DNA of 27,984 nt from Palsa-459 sp035510855 (GCA_035510855.1 DATKGG010000063.1:1-27984); one strand, 5' to 3'; positions 1-8,601 are shown, counted from the first letter of the stretch. The notes: generated from the letters alone by a model not told the origin. Numbers and translations are program-made.

Positions 1-281
1 GAAGGAGGAAAGGCGTTCAACACCACCATGTGCCTCGTGGTGCCTCCTGCGACGATGCGAGCGCTGCGCGTTGTGGAGGACTTTGCGGGCGCCCAGGGGA
101 GAGCTCCATCCCCAGTTGGTACGTCATGGATACGCCGCCACAAGATGACCAGCGTCTCCTTGACGAGATCGAATAGGTCTTCCTTCGGTGGCGGATGGAG
201 CCGCCGTCGAAGATAGTTGGCAATTGCTGCCTTGTGCTCGTGAAGAAGTTCGTGGAAGCGGTTGGATTCAAGTGCCTCCAT
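1..281 (-). pseudogene. ECF RNA polymerase sigma factor, frameshifted and cut by the window edge
   Basis: Reading leftward from ATG 281-279, which has a good ribosome site (GGAGAGGAG) just upstream, the protein begins MEALESNRF and gives a sigma-70 region 2 pattern: NYLRRRL, then EDLFDLVKETLVILWRRI, then DVPTGDGALPW. In intact ECF factors the LPW is followed by a few residues and an 'ARxVLxNxxRS' helix. Here the original frame turns into nonsense after LPW (about position 92), while the +1 frame carries GARKVLHNAQRSHRRRR. This indicates a small deletion with a frameshift near 85-95. The region 4 end lies beyond the left edge. It could be a decayed gene or a sequencing error. The family call comes from the motifs seen; loss of function is inferred. 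Confidence 0.55.
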
Positions 282-496
282 ACTCTGCTCCTCTCCGCCG
301 GGGCGAGTTTGGTACCGAGTCTGCTTGACGCTGTCCGGACGGCCGGGTAAATCCGCTCATTTGTAAGAGCGTGGAACTTGAAACGCTGGGCAATGGAGGC
401 AGGGAAGACACGACTCGCACAAGGAGCCACAGCCAATGCGGCACGACTGAGGCGACCCATAGACGCACTCCAGTTGGCCCTCCCTACGATGGTTCC

Positions 497-691
497 ATGG
501 CTCGTCAGCTGCACCGACGCCGGAGACCCATCACGCAGCGAACCGCCCAGCGAATCCGTCCCTTCTTCCGGTACAGCGAGGGACGAGATGCCTATGTCTT
601 GCGAGGCGTTGGGAGTCTGTTCGGTCCGGTGTTCCAAATTCGATGGGACAACGTAGAACCTGAGAACATGACGCGGCAGTCACCCGACTGA
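497..691 (+). CDS. Small basic hypothetical protein (RYS..RDAYVLR.VG...GPV motif)
   Basis: This is a 64-residue reading frame from ATG 497. It has an Arg-rich N-terminus (MARQLHRRRRP) followed by a compact motif, FFRYSEGRDAYVLRGVG, then FGPVF, and a short polar tail. From memory this motif resembles a family of tiny basic actinobacterial proteins of unknown function. That recollection and the motif are the only support. No Shine-Dalgarno sequence is visible upstream, and the gene sits in a decayed, lower-GC stretch, so it may be a remnant. No function is proposed. Confidence 0.4.
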   Translation: MARQLHRRRRPITQRTAQRIRPFFRYSEGRDAYVLRGVGSLFGPVFQIRWDNVEPENMTRQSPD

Positions 692-780
692 CATTTGCAA
701 CGCGCTACGACTGTTGTCGGGGGCTTTCGGCGGGTCCATCTCTCGGACGACGAGATCACCAGTCGCTGCGCTCCGATTGA

Positions 781-990
781 ATCCGCCATCTGAATGGTCC
801 GATCGGGTTCGGGGCCGATCCACGACGACCTCGCGTCGTCAGCATCGTCTTCTCGCCGCTCGGGAAGGACGACTGGCTCGTGACGTCGACCGGAGGCGTC
901 GTCGCCTACGGCGACGCCCACGTGCTCAGTTCACTGGAGCCCAGAGCGATCCGGTCCGGGTCATCAACGTGGCGTTGGCGGCACGCCTGA
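781..990 (+). pseudogene. Remnant of a GYWLV/GGVFAFGDA-type repeat protein
   Basis: An open stretch without a start codon, closed by TGA at 988-990, reads IRHLNGPI, then IVFSPLGKDDWLVTSTGGVV, then AYGDAHVLSSL. This matches, with spacing, the repeat unit of large secreted actinobacterial proteins ('LNxPIVGM..TPDGxGYWLVASDGGVFAFGDAxFxGS'). Only about one unit is left, with no signal peptide and no in-frame start, so it is read as a gene fragment. Such proteins occur widely in Acidimicrobiia; the family link here is by eye. Confidence 0.4.
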
Positions 991-1035
991 CCTGGCCCGC
1001 GCATGGTGGCGCGGACCAGGTCGAGGCGGCTGTCA

Positions 1036-4000
1036 TTACTTGACCGTGTACGTGAAGGGCAGCGAGGCGAGCTGGTCGCCTCCCGTGTCGAGCAACCCGA
1101 TCAGCTCGTTGGCAAGGAAGGTGTCCGAGACGTTGATGCGTCCCGTCACCTGCGTGCCCGACGGCGCCGTCGGCGTGATGGTGAACGAGATGGTCGCCGT
1201 GGCGCCGGGCACCACGTACTTCGGCGCGAACCCGCTCGCGAGACCCATGTTGTCCGCCCAAAGGTCGCCCGTCGGAGTCTGCACGGTCGAGTTGAACCCC
1301 TTCGTGACCGCGAACATCGACGCGCTCGCCTCGGCGGGCGGCGCGCCCCCGGTCCCGTAGGGGCCGTACTCGCTCGGGTTGAGGTACCAGATCCCCGGCA
1401 TGATCTCGGGCGCGGAGAACGTGAGGCTCTCCGACGTGGCCGACTGCGACGTCACCACGTTCGGTGCGGGAACAGCCGGTGAGAGGTCGGGGTCACCAGT
1501 GAACGGCCCGGTGTCGAAGGTCACCGGCACCGAACCCGCCACGGTGGCGACGAGGTTCGAGGTGTCCGCGGGCACCGAGTAGATGGGGAAGTTGATCCCC
1601 GGCGGCAGGGGCAGCGACATGTTCTGGTCGCTGCCGAACAGGTCGAGGAGCCGGTACGCCTGCGTGCCCGTCGTCCGCGGGTCAAGGAAGAAGGCCTGTG
1701 GCGACAACCCGGTGTTCTTCACCGTGACGTGGAACGTGTACGCCTTGCCCCTGACGAGCTGCAACGACGCCTTCTTCGGCAGGTTGGAGCTGACGCTCAC
1801 CTGATTGAACTTGACCGTCCCGGTGAACGGCTCGAACAGCTCGGAGCCCGAGACCGGCTGCAGCCAGTCGAGCACGAGCGACCAGGTGCCGGCCTGCGGC
1901 GAGTCCTTGTAGACGTTGACGGCGCCCGTGGTGATCACGCTGCTCGTGCTCGTGGTCGTGACGCTCGACGACGACGCGACGGCCTGGCCGTTCGGGTCCA
2001 CGAGGTATGCCACGACGCCGTCATTGATGTCGGCGAAGTGGGCACTGACGTCCAGATCGCGCTCACCTGCTGGGACGGCGAACTCGTAGGTGCTCGTCTT
2101 GGCGGGGTTGCCTCGGCCGTTCCCACCGGTGAGCCAGCCGGTGAACTTCCCGCCTGACTTCCCGACCGCCACGAGTGTGCGCACGGTGACCGGGATCGTG
2201 TTCGTCGCGCCGCCGACCGTCCTGAGCACGACGGATTGGGACTCGTCGCCCGAGATCGCCGGGCTCTTCACGGCGAGGACCGCCGACTTGGTCCCGCCGG
2301 CGGGGATGGTCAGGACCTTCGGCGAGATGGTCCCTGCGGGCTGGAACTGGTAGTTCGCGGCGAACCACTGGATCGTCCCGCTGGTCCCCAAGCTCGTGCC
2401 CGCGTCCTTCTCGGTGAAGAAGACCGCGGTCCAGGTCCCGGCCGTGGGGTTCGCCACCTCGACGTTCGCGTAGTCGGCGAGGCCCTGGGGAAGCGAGTAC
2501 CCCGCGTAGCTGCCGCTCGGGTCGATGAGCGCGACGTGAAGCAGGGAGGCCTGGCCGGTGTAGGGGTAGTCGGCCGAGAAGTTGAGCCTCGACGCATGGC
2601 TCGGCACCGAGAAGGTCTCTTGCTGGTACACCTCGGTCACGCCGCTCCAGATCGGGAACGAGTTGGCCGTCGGCGGCCCGCACGAGCTCGTCGAGGTCGA
2701 GGGGTTGAGGCAGAACGAGCCGCTCGGGGTCGACAAGACCTTCGTCAGCCCCCTGGTCGAGAGGTCGACGGTCGCCGCCGTGGCGCCGGTGTTGGTCACC
2801 TTGATCGAAGTCGAGGTGCTCGCCTTCGGCTTCTGGACAAGGTTGATCTGGTTGGGGCCGATGAGGAGCCCACCGAGAGCCGGGCCAGACGTGCCCGTGA
2901 TCGACGCCGCCAGCTGGGCCGCCGCGAGCACGTTGAGGAGCCCTGCTCCTTGCTGGACCGCGGGGGCGCTGATGTCGGTCGCCGAGCTCACGAGGATCTG
3001 CTTGACGAGTGCCGGCGAAGGGTCGGTCCCAGCGTGCGTGGAGGCGTACGCCTGGATGACGTCGGCCGCCGCGGCCGCGGTGAGCGGGGAGGACTCGCTC
3101 GTCCCACCGGTCTGCTCGATTGGTGACGCCGCCAGATTGTCGTTGCTGCAGTCCACGAACAGCGACGTGTTCGCGTCGCACAGCGCCCAGTTGAGGTCGC
3201 CGGGCGCGACGAGGCTCACGGTGTTGCCCCCAGCCATCGAGAAGCCGCCCGAGGAGAGAGAGGAGATGTTGTTGTTGATCCAGGTGCCGTTCGCCGCGGG
3301 CGCGTTGATGCCGCCGTAGGCGGTCTGCGCATACGAGCGGAACGTAGTGGACGCACCGACGCTGATGAGGTTCGGGTCGGTCGAGGGCGAGCCGAGGGTG
3401 CTCGTGACGCCGGCGTCTCCGGAGCTCACCACAACGGTCACACCCGCGGCGACGGCCTCGTCGTCCGCCAGGCGCGTCGCATCGAGCGAGGTGTCAGGGA
3501 AGTTGTTCGCCCCGAACGACTCGTTGATCACCTTGACGCCGTTTGCGACGGCGTAGTCGATGGCCTGCAGGAAGTTGGACTGAGTCGTGTCGTAGTCGGT
3601 GGAGAACACGTCGAGTCCCATGACGCTCGCGCCGGGAGCGGCCCCGACGATCTTGATGTCGCACGGCGTGCTCGGGGTGGGGTGCGCCGCGTTCACGAAG
3701 CTCGAGAGGTCGTAGACGGTGTTGCCCTGCGCGGCAATCGAGCTCGAGTCGAGGAAGGCTTCGCCGCCTCCGGCCTTCGTGCCAGCTGGGTCGCCGCTGA
3801 AGTTGACCTGCGTGAGGATCGGGGTGCCCGCGGGCGAGCCAGCAGAGGCGTAGGCGGCGTTGCGCTGGAAGTCCGGATTCGTCGGGTCGACGCCGTCTGC
3901 GATGTACGCGACCGTGACGCCGGCACCGGTGTACCCGGCCGCGGTGGCCTGGTCGGCCTTGATCACGCTCAGCGCCTCAGGGTCGAGCTCAGGGTTCGTC

Positions 4001-4482
4001 GCAGTGCCGCAGATCGACGGCGATGACGCCACGGCAGGGCGCTTGGACGCCCCGGCCGAGGTCGGTCCCGTCGACGTCATGGGCGAAGGCTCGCGGATCA
4101 AGCTGTCGGGCTCCACTGCGAGGACCTGGCGGTTGGACATGAGGGCGGCGCGCTCCGTCGGCGTCACGGTTGCCACGATGAACGGCAGCACTCTCGCGGC
4201 CTGCACGTCTTGCGCGCCCGACGCGCGAAGCTCGGTCAAGAGCGGCGCCTCCTCGGAGCGCAGAGCGCTCATCCGCGCCGCGGATCTCGGTGCGAACCCC
4301 TTGAGGGTGTCGCGCAGGAACACGATCACCTTCGTCGATGCGCCCGAGAGGTGGGCGGGGGCGGTCGCTGACGGGCGTGCGGTCGACGCGCCGAGCGCGT
4401 CAGTCGCGGGCAGCGTCATGGCGAGTCCGATCATGGGGACCGCGGCGATCGTGAGCCACGACCTCAACGAGTGCTTCTGCAT
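1036..4482 (-). CDS. Large secreted subtilisin-fold serine peptidase with sedolisin-like signatures
   Basis: A 1148-residue exported protease. The start is ATG 4482-4480, preceded by a near-perfect AGGAGGT; it begins MQKHSLRSWL with a signal peptide to about residue 32. Residues 50-130 look like an inhibitor-type propeptide. The catalytic domain spans about 185-580, with Asp196 (YIADGVD) and nucleophile Ser462 (GGTSESSP). There is no HGTH motif. Instead Glu241 and Asp245 (GEAFLD) form an ExxxD pair, and the oxyanion position reads SSGDAG (Asp356), as in sedolisins (S53), rather than AAGNxG as in subtilisins. The remaining ~570 residues are beta-rich, Ser/Thr/Gly-rich repeats resembling Fn3/Ig-like and pre-peptidase C-terminal domains. 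Automatic annotation would probably say S8 peptidase. It is monocistronic, with 405 bp before the divergent MFS gene. The family is sure; the exact mechanism is inferred. Confidence 0.88.
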   Translation of the reverse strand: MQKHSLRSWLTIAAVPMIGLAMTLPATDALGASTARPSATAPAHLSGASTKVIVFLRDTLKGFAPRSAARMSALRSEEAPLLTELRASGAQDVQAARVLPFIVATVTPTERAALMSNRQVLAVEPDSLIREPSPMTSTGPTSAGASKRPAVASSPSICGTATNPELDPEALSVIKADQATAAGYTGAGVTVAYIADGVDPTNPDFQRNAAYASAGSPAGTPILTQVNFSGDPAGTKAGGGEAFLDSSSIAAQGNTVYDLSSFVNAAHPTPSTPCDIKIVGAAPGASVMGLDVFSTDYDTTQSNFLQAIDYAVANGVKVINESFGANNFPDTSLDATRLADDEAVAAGVTVVVSSGDAGVTSTLGSPSTDPNLISVGASTTFRSYAQTAYGGINAPAANGTWINNNISSLSSGGFSMAGGNTVSLVAPGDLNWALCDANTSLFVDCSNDNLAASPIEQTGGTSESSPLTAAAAADVIQAYASTHAGTDPSPALVKQILVSSATDISAPAVQQGAGLLNVLAAAQLAASITGTSGPALGGLLIGPNQINLVQKPKASTSTSIKVTNTGATAATVDLSTRGLTKVLSTPSGSFCLNPSTSTSSCGPPTANSFPIWSGVTEVYQQETFSVPSHASRLNFSADYPYTGQASLLHVALIDPSGSYAGYSLPQGLADYANVEVANPTAGTWTAVFFTEKDAGTSLGTSGTIQWFAANYQFQPAGTISPKVLTIPAGGTKSAVLAVKSPAISGDESQSVVLRTVGGATNTIPVTVRTLVAVGKSGGKFTGWLTGGNGRGNPAKTSTYEFAVPAGERDLDVSAHFADINDGVVAYLVDPNGQAVASSSSVTTTSTSSVITTGAVNVYKDSPQAGTWSLVLDWLQPVSGSELFEPFTGTVKFNQVSVSSNLPKKASLQLVRGKAYTFHVTVKNTGLSPQAFFLDPRTTGTQAYRLLDLFGSDQNMSLPLPPGINFPIYSVPADTSNLVATVAGSVPVTFDTGPFTGDPDLSPAVPAPNVVTSQSATSESLTFSAPEIMPGIWYLNPSEYGPYGTGGAPPAEASASMFAVTKGFNSTVQTPTGDLWADNMGLASGFAPKYVVPGATATISFTITPTAPSGTQVTGRINVSDTFLANELIGLLDTGGDQLASLPFTYTVK

Positions 4483-4887
4483 CGAGCTACCTCCTGTCGG
4501 AGACCTCGTCGGCAGGCTCGCTGCTGGCGTGTCTTTTCGAGAAGAGAGAAGTATGTCGCACTCGGGCGACCTGCACATTCGTGACGCGGTGGGCGCAACG
4601 CGCGACCTCAATTCGGCAACGAGCGGCACCTCGGTGGGCGATCAAGCGAGGCGTCCAGCGAGCACGATCAACCACGTGCATCCACTGGATAACGCGGTGA
4701 CCGCCAGTGGGATCACGGACCAGTCGCCCTGGCACCGAGCATTCGATCGGCTCCCCTCGCCAGCGGCGCTGTCCTGGCGAATGACACGCTCGAGCGTGCG
4801 CCGCGAGCGGATCCGGCGTTGCACGGCTAGCCCCGCAGCTGCAACACCCAAGAATTCGCGGTCCGTTCACTTGCACGTAACCACAGG
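4483..4887. other. Divergent intergenic region between protease and MFS carrier
   Basis: This 405-bp region contains the upstream sequences of both flanking genes. I see no convincing gene. A weak TTG-started minus frame at 4851-4642 ends in a hydrophobic segment (LIVLAGRLA), but it has no ribosome site and no recognisable family. An imperfect 14-bp palindrome lies at 4532-4545. Confidence 0.4.
4532..4545. promoter_or_regulatory. Imperfect palindrome upstream of the protease gene
   Basis: TCTTTTCGAGAAGA is a 14-bp inverted repeat centred on TCGA, with one mismatched pair, about 50 nt upstream of the protease ATG. Its position suits an operator or a 5'-leader element. No regulator is identified, and chance occurrence is possible. 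Confidence 0.2.
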
Positions 4888-6471
4888 TTGGTGCGGCGAT
4901 CAGATGGTGCTGCAAGGGTCTACGGAGATGGGCAAACGCCGAGGGTCCGGAGACGCGTGACCGCGATTCGCGAGGCGGCACCGGCTGCTGAAGCCGTGAC
5001 CCTGTGCCCCGACGCGGCGAGCCAACCCCAGGTTCCCACTCCACCAGACCAGTCGGTGAGCAAACTGCTTGATGAGGCACCGATCAGCCGGTTCCATCGC
5101 CGAACGGTCGTCATCTCGGGGATGGGGTTCTTCACCGACGCCTACGACCTCTTTGTCATCGGTACGGTCGCTGCGATCCTCACCACCCAGTGGCATCTCT
5201 CCACCCTCCAGACGAGCTGGGTCACTGGAGCGGCGATCCTCGGTGCGTTCATCGGCGCGATTGTGTTCGGTCGGATCGCCGATGTGTTCGGTCGCAAGAC
5301 CGTGTACTTCACCGTTGCGGTGATCATGGTGCTCGGTGCGCTCGCCTCTGCCCTCGCACCAGGCTTTTACGTCTTGGTCGTCGCCCGGTTCGTCCTCGGC
5401 CTTGGTATCGGCGGCGACTACCCGGTCTCCGCGGTACTGATGAGCGAGTATTCCAATCGCAAGGATCGCGGACGACTGGTCGGCCTCGTCTTCTCGATGC
5501 AGGCGGTGGGTCTGGTCGTCGGCCCGCTGGTGGGCTTGGTGCTCTTGTCGTCGGGCATGAGCTCGAGCCTGACGTGGCGAGTCCTGCTGGGCCTCGGGGC
5601 GATCCCTGCGGCCGCGGTGCTCTACCTCAGGGCCAAGATGCCAGAGTCCCCTCGGTTCCAGGCACGCGTGAAGGGTGACGCAGCGAGGGCCGCGGCCGAG
5701 CTTCACCGATTCACTGCCGGGTCGATCGATGCCTCCAGCGCGACGGTGGCGCCCAACCGTCTCATGGGTTTGCGCGAGTTCCTCACCAACCCCCGCATGC
5801 TCGTGCTCCTGGTGGGCACTGCGGGCTCCTGGTTCCTCTTTGACTACGCCTACTACGGCAACACGCTGTCGCTGCCGAGCATCCTGAAGCAGGTGTCGCC
5901 GCACGCGAGCCTGGAGATGAAGCTGCTGCTCACGCTCGCTCTCTTCGTCGTGTTCGCCGTCCCCGGCTACCTCTTGGCCGTGTGGAAGATGGACGCGATT
6001 GGACACCGCCGCCTGCAGTTCATCGGGTTCGGGGTCATGGCGCTGTGCTTTCTTCTCCTTGGTGCCGTGCCGGTGCTCACCTCTGCAGTGGCGCCGTTCA
6101 TCGCCATCTTCGGACTGAGCTACCTGTTCACCGAGTTCGGTCCCAACACCACAACGTTCGTGCTTCCGTCCGAGGTGTTCCCGGTGAACATGCGAACGAC
6201 CGGGCACGGCTTCGCCGCGGGCGTCGGCAAGCTCGGCGCGTTTGTCGGCGTCTTCATCGTGCCGCAGCTCCAGAGTGCCGTCGGACTCCGAGGGCTGCTC
6301 TTCGTCGCCGGAGGCGCGGCGATCCTGGGGTTCCTTCTCACGAGCGTCCTACCCGAACCTTCGGGGCGGGCGCTCGAGGACGTCTCGGGCGAAGATGAGG
6401 ACCGCTCGCTCGTCGCGCCGTCACGACTGACGTCACCGCCATTGATCGATGCGCAAGCGGCCGCCGGCTGA
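4888..6471 (+). CDS. MFS transporter, phosphate:H+ symporter (PHS)-like
   Basis: A 527-residue inner-membrane carrier with about 12 membrane segments. Features typical of the PHS branch are GFFTDAYDLFVIG in helix 1, the loop 2-3 motif GRIADVFGRK, the GIGGDYPVSAVLMSEY segment of helix 4, YAYYGN in helix 7, and EFGPNTTTFVLPSEVFP followed by MRTTGHGFAAGVGKLGAF. Pho84-like phosphate permeases share these blocks, but bacterial relatives can carry other anions, so the substrate is inferred. The first ~65 residues precede the conserved domain and are unusually long. Alternative starts are GTG 4957, with GGAG close upstream, and GTG 5056. It stands alone, divergent from the protease. Confidence 0.85.
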   Translation: MVRRSDGAARVYGDGQTPRVRRRVTAIREAAPAAEAVTLCPDAASQPQVPTPPDQSVSKLLDEAPISRFHRRTVVISGMGFFTDAYDLFVIGTVAAILTTQWHLSTLQTSWVTGAAILGAFIGAIVFGRIADVFGRKTVYFTVAVIMVLGALASALAPGFYVLVVARFVLGLGIGGDYPVSAVLMSEYSNRKDRGRLVGLVFSMQAVGLVVGPLVGLVLLSSGMSSSLTWRVLLGLGAIPAAAVLYLRAKMPESPRFQARVKGDAARAAAELHRFTAGSIDASSATVAPNRLMGLREFLTNPRMLVLLVGTAGSWFLFDYAYYGNTLSLPSILKQVSPHASLEMKLLLTLALFVVFAVPGYLLAVWKMDAIGHRRLQFIGFGVMALCFLLLGAVPVLTSAVAPFIAIFGLSYLFTEFGPNTTTFVLPSEVFPVNMRTTGHGFAAGVGKLGAFVGVFIVPQLQSAVGLRGLLFVAGGAAILGFLLTSVLPEPSGRALEDVSGEDEDRSLVAPSRLTSPPLIDAQAAAG

Positions 6472-6940
6472 GCCGTAAGGGCACCCGCGGCGTCGTGCTC
6501 GTACGCGAGTCGACCCGCACCACGCGTGTCCGAGTTTCGGGCGCGAGGACTTCTCGTCATCCAATTGCTGCGTCTCCGCACGACGTGGTGCCACGAAGGA
6601 TCTGGGAGCTCGGGGGACCGAGAGCAGACGGGCAAGCTGGTGGCCGAGGAACTCGTTCATGGTTTGGACCTGAACGGTCGCTGGTGAAGCCCAGCTCAGG
6701 GAGGTGCCAAGCGTCCTCGATCGTCCGCAGGAGCGAGCAGTGGTTGGACGCCACGGCCCTTCGAGCCGAGACGCCGGTTTCGTGCGGGCTCACAGCCGCT
6801 CAGCCGGTCAGCCGGACAGAGGCGGTGCAGGTGTCGACGACCTGGATCGAGTCAGACAGCTCGGAGGTGCGTTCGATCGTTGACACATCAGTGGCGGTTG
6901 CGGTCGGGGGTGCGGGGTTAGTCTCCCCAGTAGTCGACCG
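6472..6940. other. Intergenic region between MFS carrier and aromatic amino acid hydroxylase
   Basis: This 469-bp stretch has several short open frames on both strands, but none has a family motif, a ribosome site or the coding bias of its neighbours. No hairpin terminator with a T-run and no recognisable operator was found. Confidence 0.4.
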
Positions 6941-7870
6941 ATGACAGTACGCAATGAGCACACGGACGGTGCGAGCGCCATGAAGACCACGGCAACACGA
7001 GGAGGGTACTCCCCCGTCGAGATCGCAGACGACGGGTCGGTGGTCGTGCAGCTGGAAGTCGACCATCCTGGCTTTGCGGACCCGTCGTATCGGGAACGGC
7101 GCAACGCCATCGCACTGCTGTCCCTCGAGCACCGACTCGAAGACCCGATACCGACGGTGGCCTACACCGACGAAGAGCACGAGGTGTGGCGAATCGTGTC
7201 CGAAGAGCTGGCGCCCAAGCATCAGCGCCACGCGTGCAGGGCCTTCCTCGACTCGAAGGACTCACTCGATCTGCCAACCGACCACGTCCCGCAGCTCTCC
7301 GACGTCACCGAGCTGCTGCAGCCACTCACCGGGTTCGGCTACCAGCCGGTCGCCGGACTCGCTCCGCTGCGGGAGTTCTACAGCTCGTTCGGACGCCGTA
7401 CCTTTTACTCGACCCAGTACATCCGTCACCCGTCGGTGCCGCAGTACACGCCTGAGCCCGACATCATCCACGAGGTGATCGGGCACGCGAACCAGCTCGC
7501 AGATCCCGACTTCGCCGAGATCTGCTTCGCGGTGGGTGGCGCCGTCGATCGGACGAAGTCGCCAGAGGCCCTCGGCTTCCTCTCGCGGGTCTTCTGGTTC
7601 ACCATGGAGTTCGGCGTCGTGATGGAGGACGGTGAGCCCAAGGCCTACGGCGCGGGAATCCTGTCGTCGATCGGCGAGCTCGACGTGTTCCAGAAGGCCA
7701 CGATCCGGCCCGTGGACATTCGTGAGATGGGCAGCTTCGACTACGACATCACGCGCTACCAGCCGGTCCTGTACTCGATCGACTCCATGAAGGAGCTCCA
7801 CGACCGGCTCTTCGAGTTCTTCTCGACCTACGACGATCAGGCGTACGAAGCGCACACTCCCAGCAGGTAG
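6941..7870 (+). CDS. phhA: Phenylalanine 4-monooxygenase / aromatic amino acid hydroxylase
   Basis: A 309-residue pterin-dependent, non-heme iron hydroxylase converting L-phenylalanine to L-tyrosine with tetrahydropterin and O2, as the family is known to do. The facial triad is visible: His177 and His182 in PDIIHEVIGHANQLADPDFAE, and Glu223 in FTMEFGVV. Other family blocks are GFGYQPVAGL, FYSTQYIRHPSVPQYTPEPD and YGAGILSSIGEL. Its length fits bacterial single-domain enzymes with no N-terminal ACT regulatory domain. ATG 6941 and an in-frame ATG 6980 are both possible starts; neither has a strong Shine-Dalgarno sequence. No pterin carbinolamine dehydratase (phhB) or tyrosine catabolic gene lies nearby. 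Tryptophan specificity cannot be excluded by eye. Confidence 0.93.
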   Translation: MTVRNEHTDGASAMKTTATRGGYSPVEIADDGSVVVQLEVDHPGFADPSYRERRNAIALLSLEHRLEDPIPTVAYTDEEHEVWRIVSEELAPKHQRHACRAFLDSKDSLDLPTDHVPQLSDVTELLQPLTGFGYQPVAGLAPLREFYSSFGRRTFYSTQYIRHPSVPQYTPEPDIIHEVIGHANQLADPDFAEICFAVGGAVDRTKSPEALGFLSRVFWFTMEFGVVMEDGEPKAYGAGILSSIGELDVFQKATIRPVDIREMGSFDYDITRYQPVLYSIDSMKELHDRLFEFFSTYDDQAYEAHTPSR

Positions 7871-8082
7871 CCGGCGCCGAGGAACCGCCTCGAGCGACCT
7901 GAAGGATGCGATGAGGTGCTGTCTTGGTCCGACGGACGACCCTTCTCGGGTCGAACTGCCCGATCTATGAGTGACGACACACTGGTGCCAGGATCTCGAA
8001 CACGGAATGCCCACGTGGCACTCCCCCTGGCAGCTTCGTGTCATCCAAACCGCGGCGTGCCGGGGTTGAAGAGGTGATGGGC

Positions 8083-8601
8083 ATGTCCAAGCGACCACGA
8101 GAGCGAGACGATCGCCAGAGTGACTTCGACCGATTCTTCCGCCAGATCTTCCCCAAGGCGATCGTGATCGCGCTGCGAGTCACCGGCGATCGCGGTGCGG
8201 CCGAGGATGCAGCGCTCGAGGCCCTTGCCAAGGCGCACCTCCGATGGGACACGATTGGCGGTGAGCAATGGCGCGACGCGTGGGTACTCAGGGTCGCGAT
8301 CAATGAGGCGATCCGGCGGCTCCCCAGGCCTCTCCCCCTCCCCTTTGCCGGATCCACGGGCGACCTCGGCGACGAGGTCGCCCTGCGCCAGACGATGACC
8401 GCGGCGCTTCGGTGCCTGCCCAAGCGTCAGCGCGAAGTGATCGTGCTTCGGTACCTGCTCGGTCTCTCCGAGACAGAGATCGCCGATGCCCTGCATCTCA
8501 GCCACGGCACCGTGAAGACACACCTGCGTCGGGGCATCGGAAGGCTGCGTGCGACCGTCGGTCGCGATCTGAAGGAGGAGCACCTTGTTCGACTCGCTTG
8601 A
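8083..8601 (+). CDS. ECF-type RNA polymerase sigma factor
   Basis: A 172-residue sigma-70 family factor. Region 2 covers about residues 14-75 (FDRFFRQIFPKAIVIALRVTG, then a DAWVLRVAINEAIRR helix), followed by a short Pro-rich linker. Region 4 is about 103-155, with LPKRQREVIVLRYLLGLSE and the helix-turn-helix ADALHLSHGTVKTHLRRG. ATG 8083 is preferred because GAGG lies 8 nt upstream; ATG 8077 and GTG 8038 are in-frame alternatives. The stop overlaps the start of the next gene by 17 nt, so the two are almost certainly co-transcribed. No classical anti-sigma gene with a zinc motif is present; the downstream membrane propeller is the natural partner candidate. Confidence 0.9.
   Translation: MSKRPRERDDRQSDFDRFFRQIFPKAIVIALRVTGDRGAAEDAALEALAKAHLRWDTIGGEQWRDAWVLRVAINEAIRRLPRPLPLPFAGSTGDLGDEVALRQTMTAALRCLPKRQREVIVLRYLLGLSETEIADALHLSHGTVKTHLRRGIGRLRATVGRDLKEEHLVRLA

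Larger units (their letters stand above)
282..1035. other. Decayed, gene-poor stretch between the sigma remnant and the protease
   Basis: Apart from the small ORF at 497-691 and the repeat-protein scrap at 781-990, none of the open frames here has recognisable motifs, a convincing ribosome site or the strong G/C third-position bias of neighbouring genes. The stretch is visibly poorer in GC than the rest of the window. It looks like the eroding margin of an island or a decayed locus. No insertion-sequence ends or tRNA were seen. Confidence 0.4.

Noticed and set aside
2063..3181. 372-codon second minus-strand frame inside the protease
   Set aside because: It is a frame-shifted shadow (Arg/Gly/Pro-rich) of the protease frame, which is continuous and has domain structure.
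4642..4851. Possible small membrane protein on the minus strand
   Set aside because: TTG start, no ribosome site and one weak hydrophobic end; not enough support.
4900..6207. 435-codon minus-strand open frame opposite the MFS gene
   Set aside because: The translation is rich in Arg, His, Glu and Asp with no motif; it is an antisense shadow of a clear 12-helix carrier in GC-rich DNA.
7962..7968. CGATCTA, a half-site like that of the PadR operators
   Set aside because: No TATATCG arm at the proper distance; a single 7-mer is expected by chance.
7876..8082. GGAAC-like ECF autoregulatory promoter before the sigma gene
   Set aside because: GGAAC occurs at 7881-7885, but no matching CGT-type -10 lies 16-18 bp downstream.
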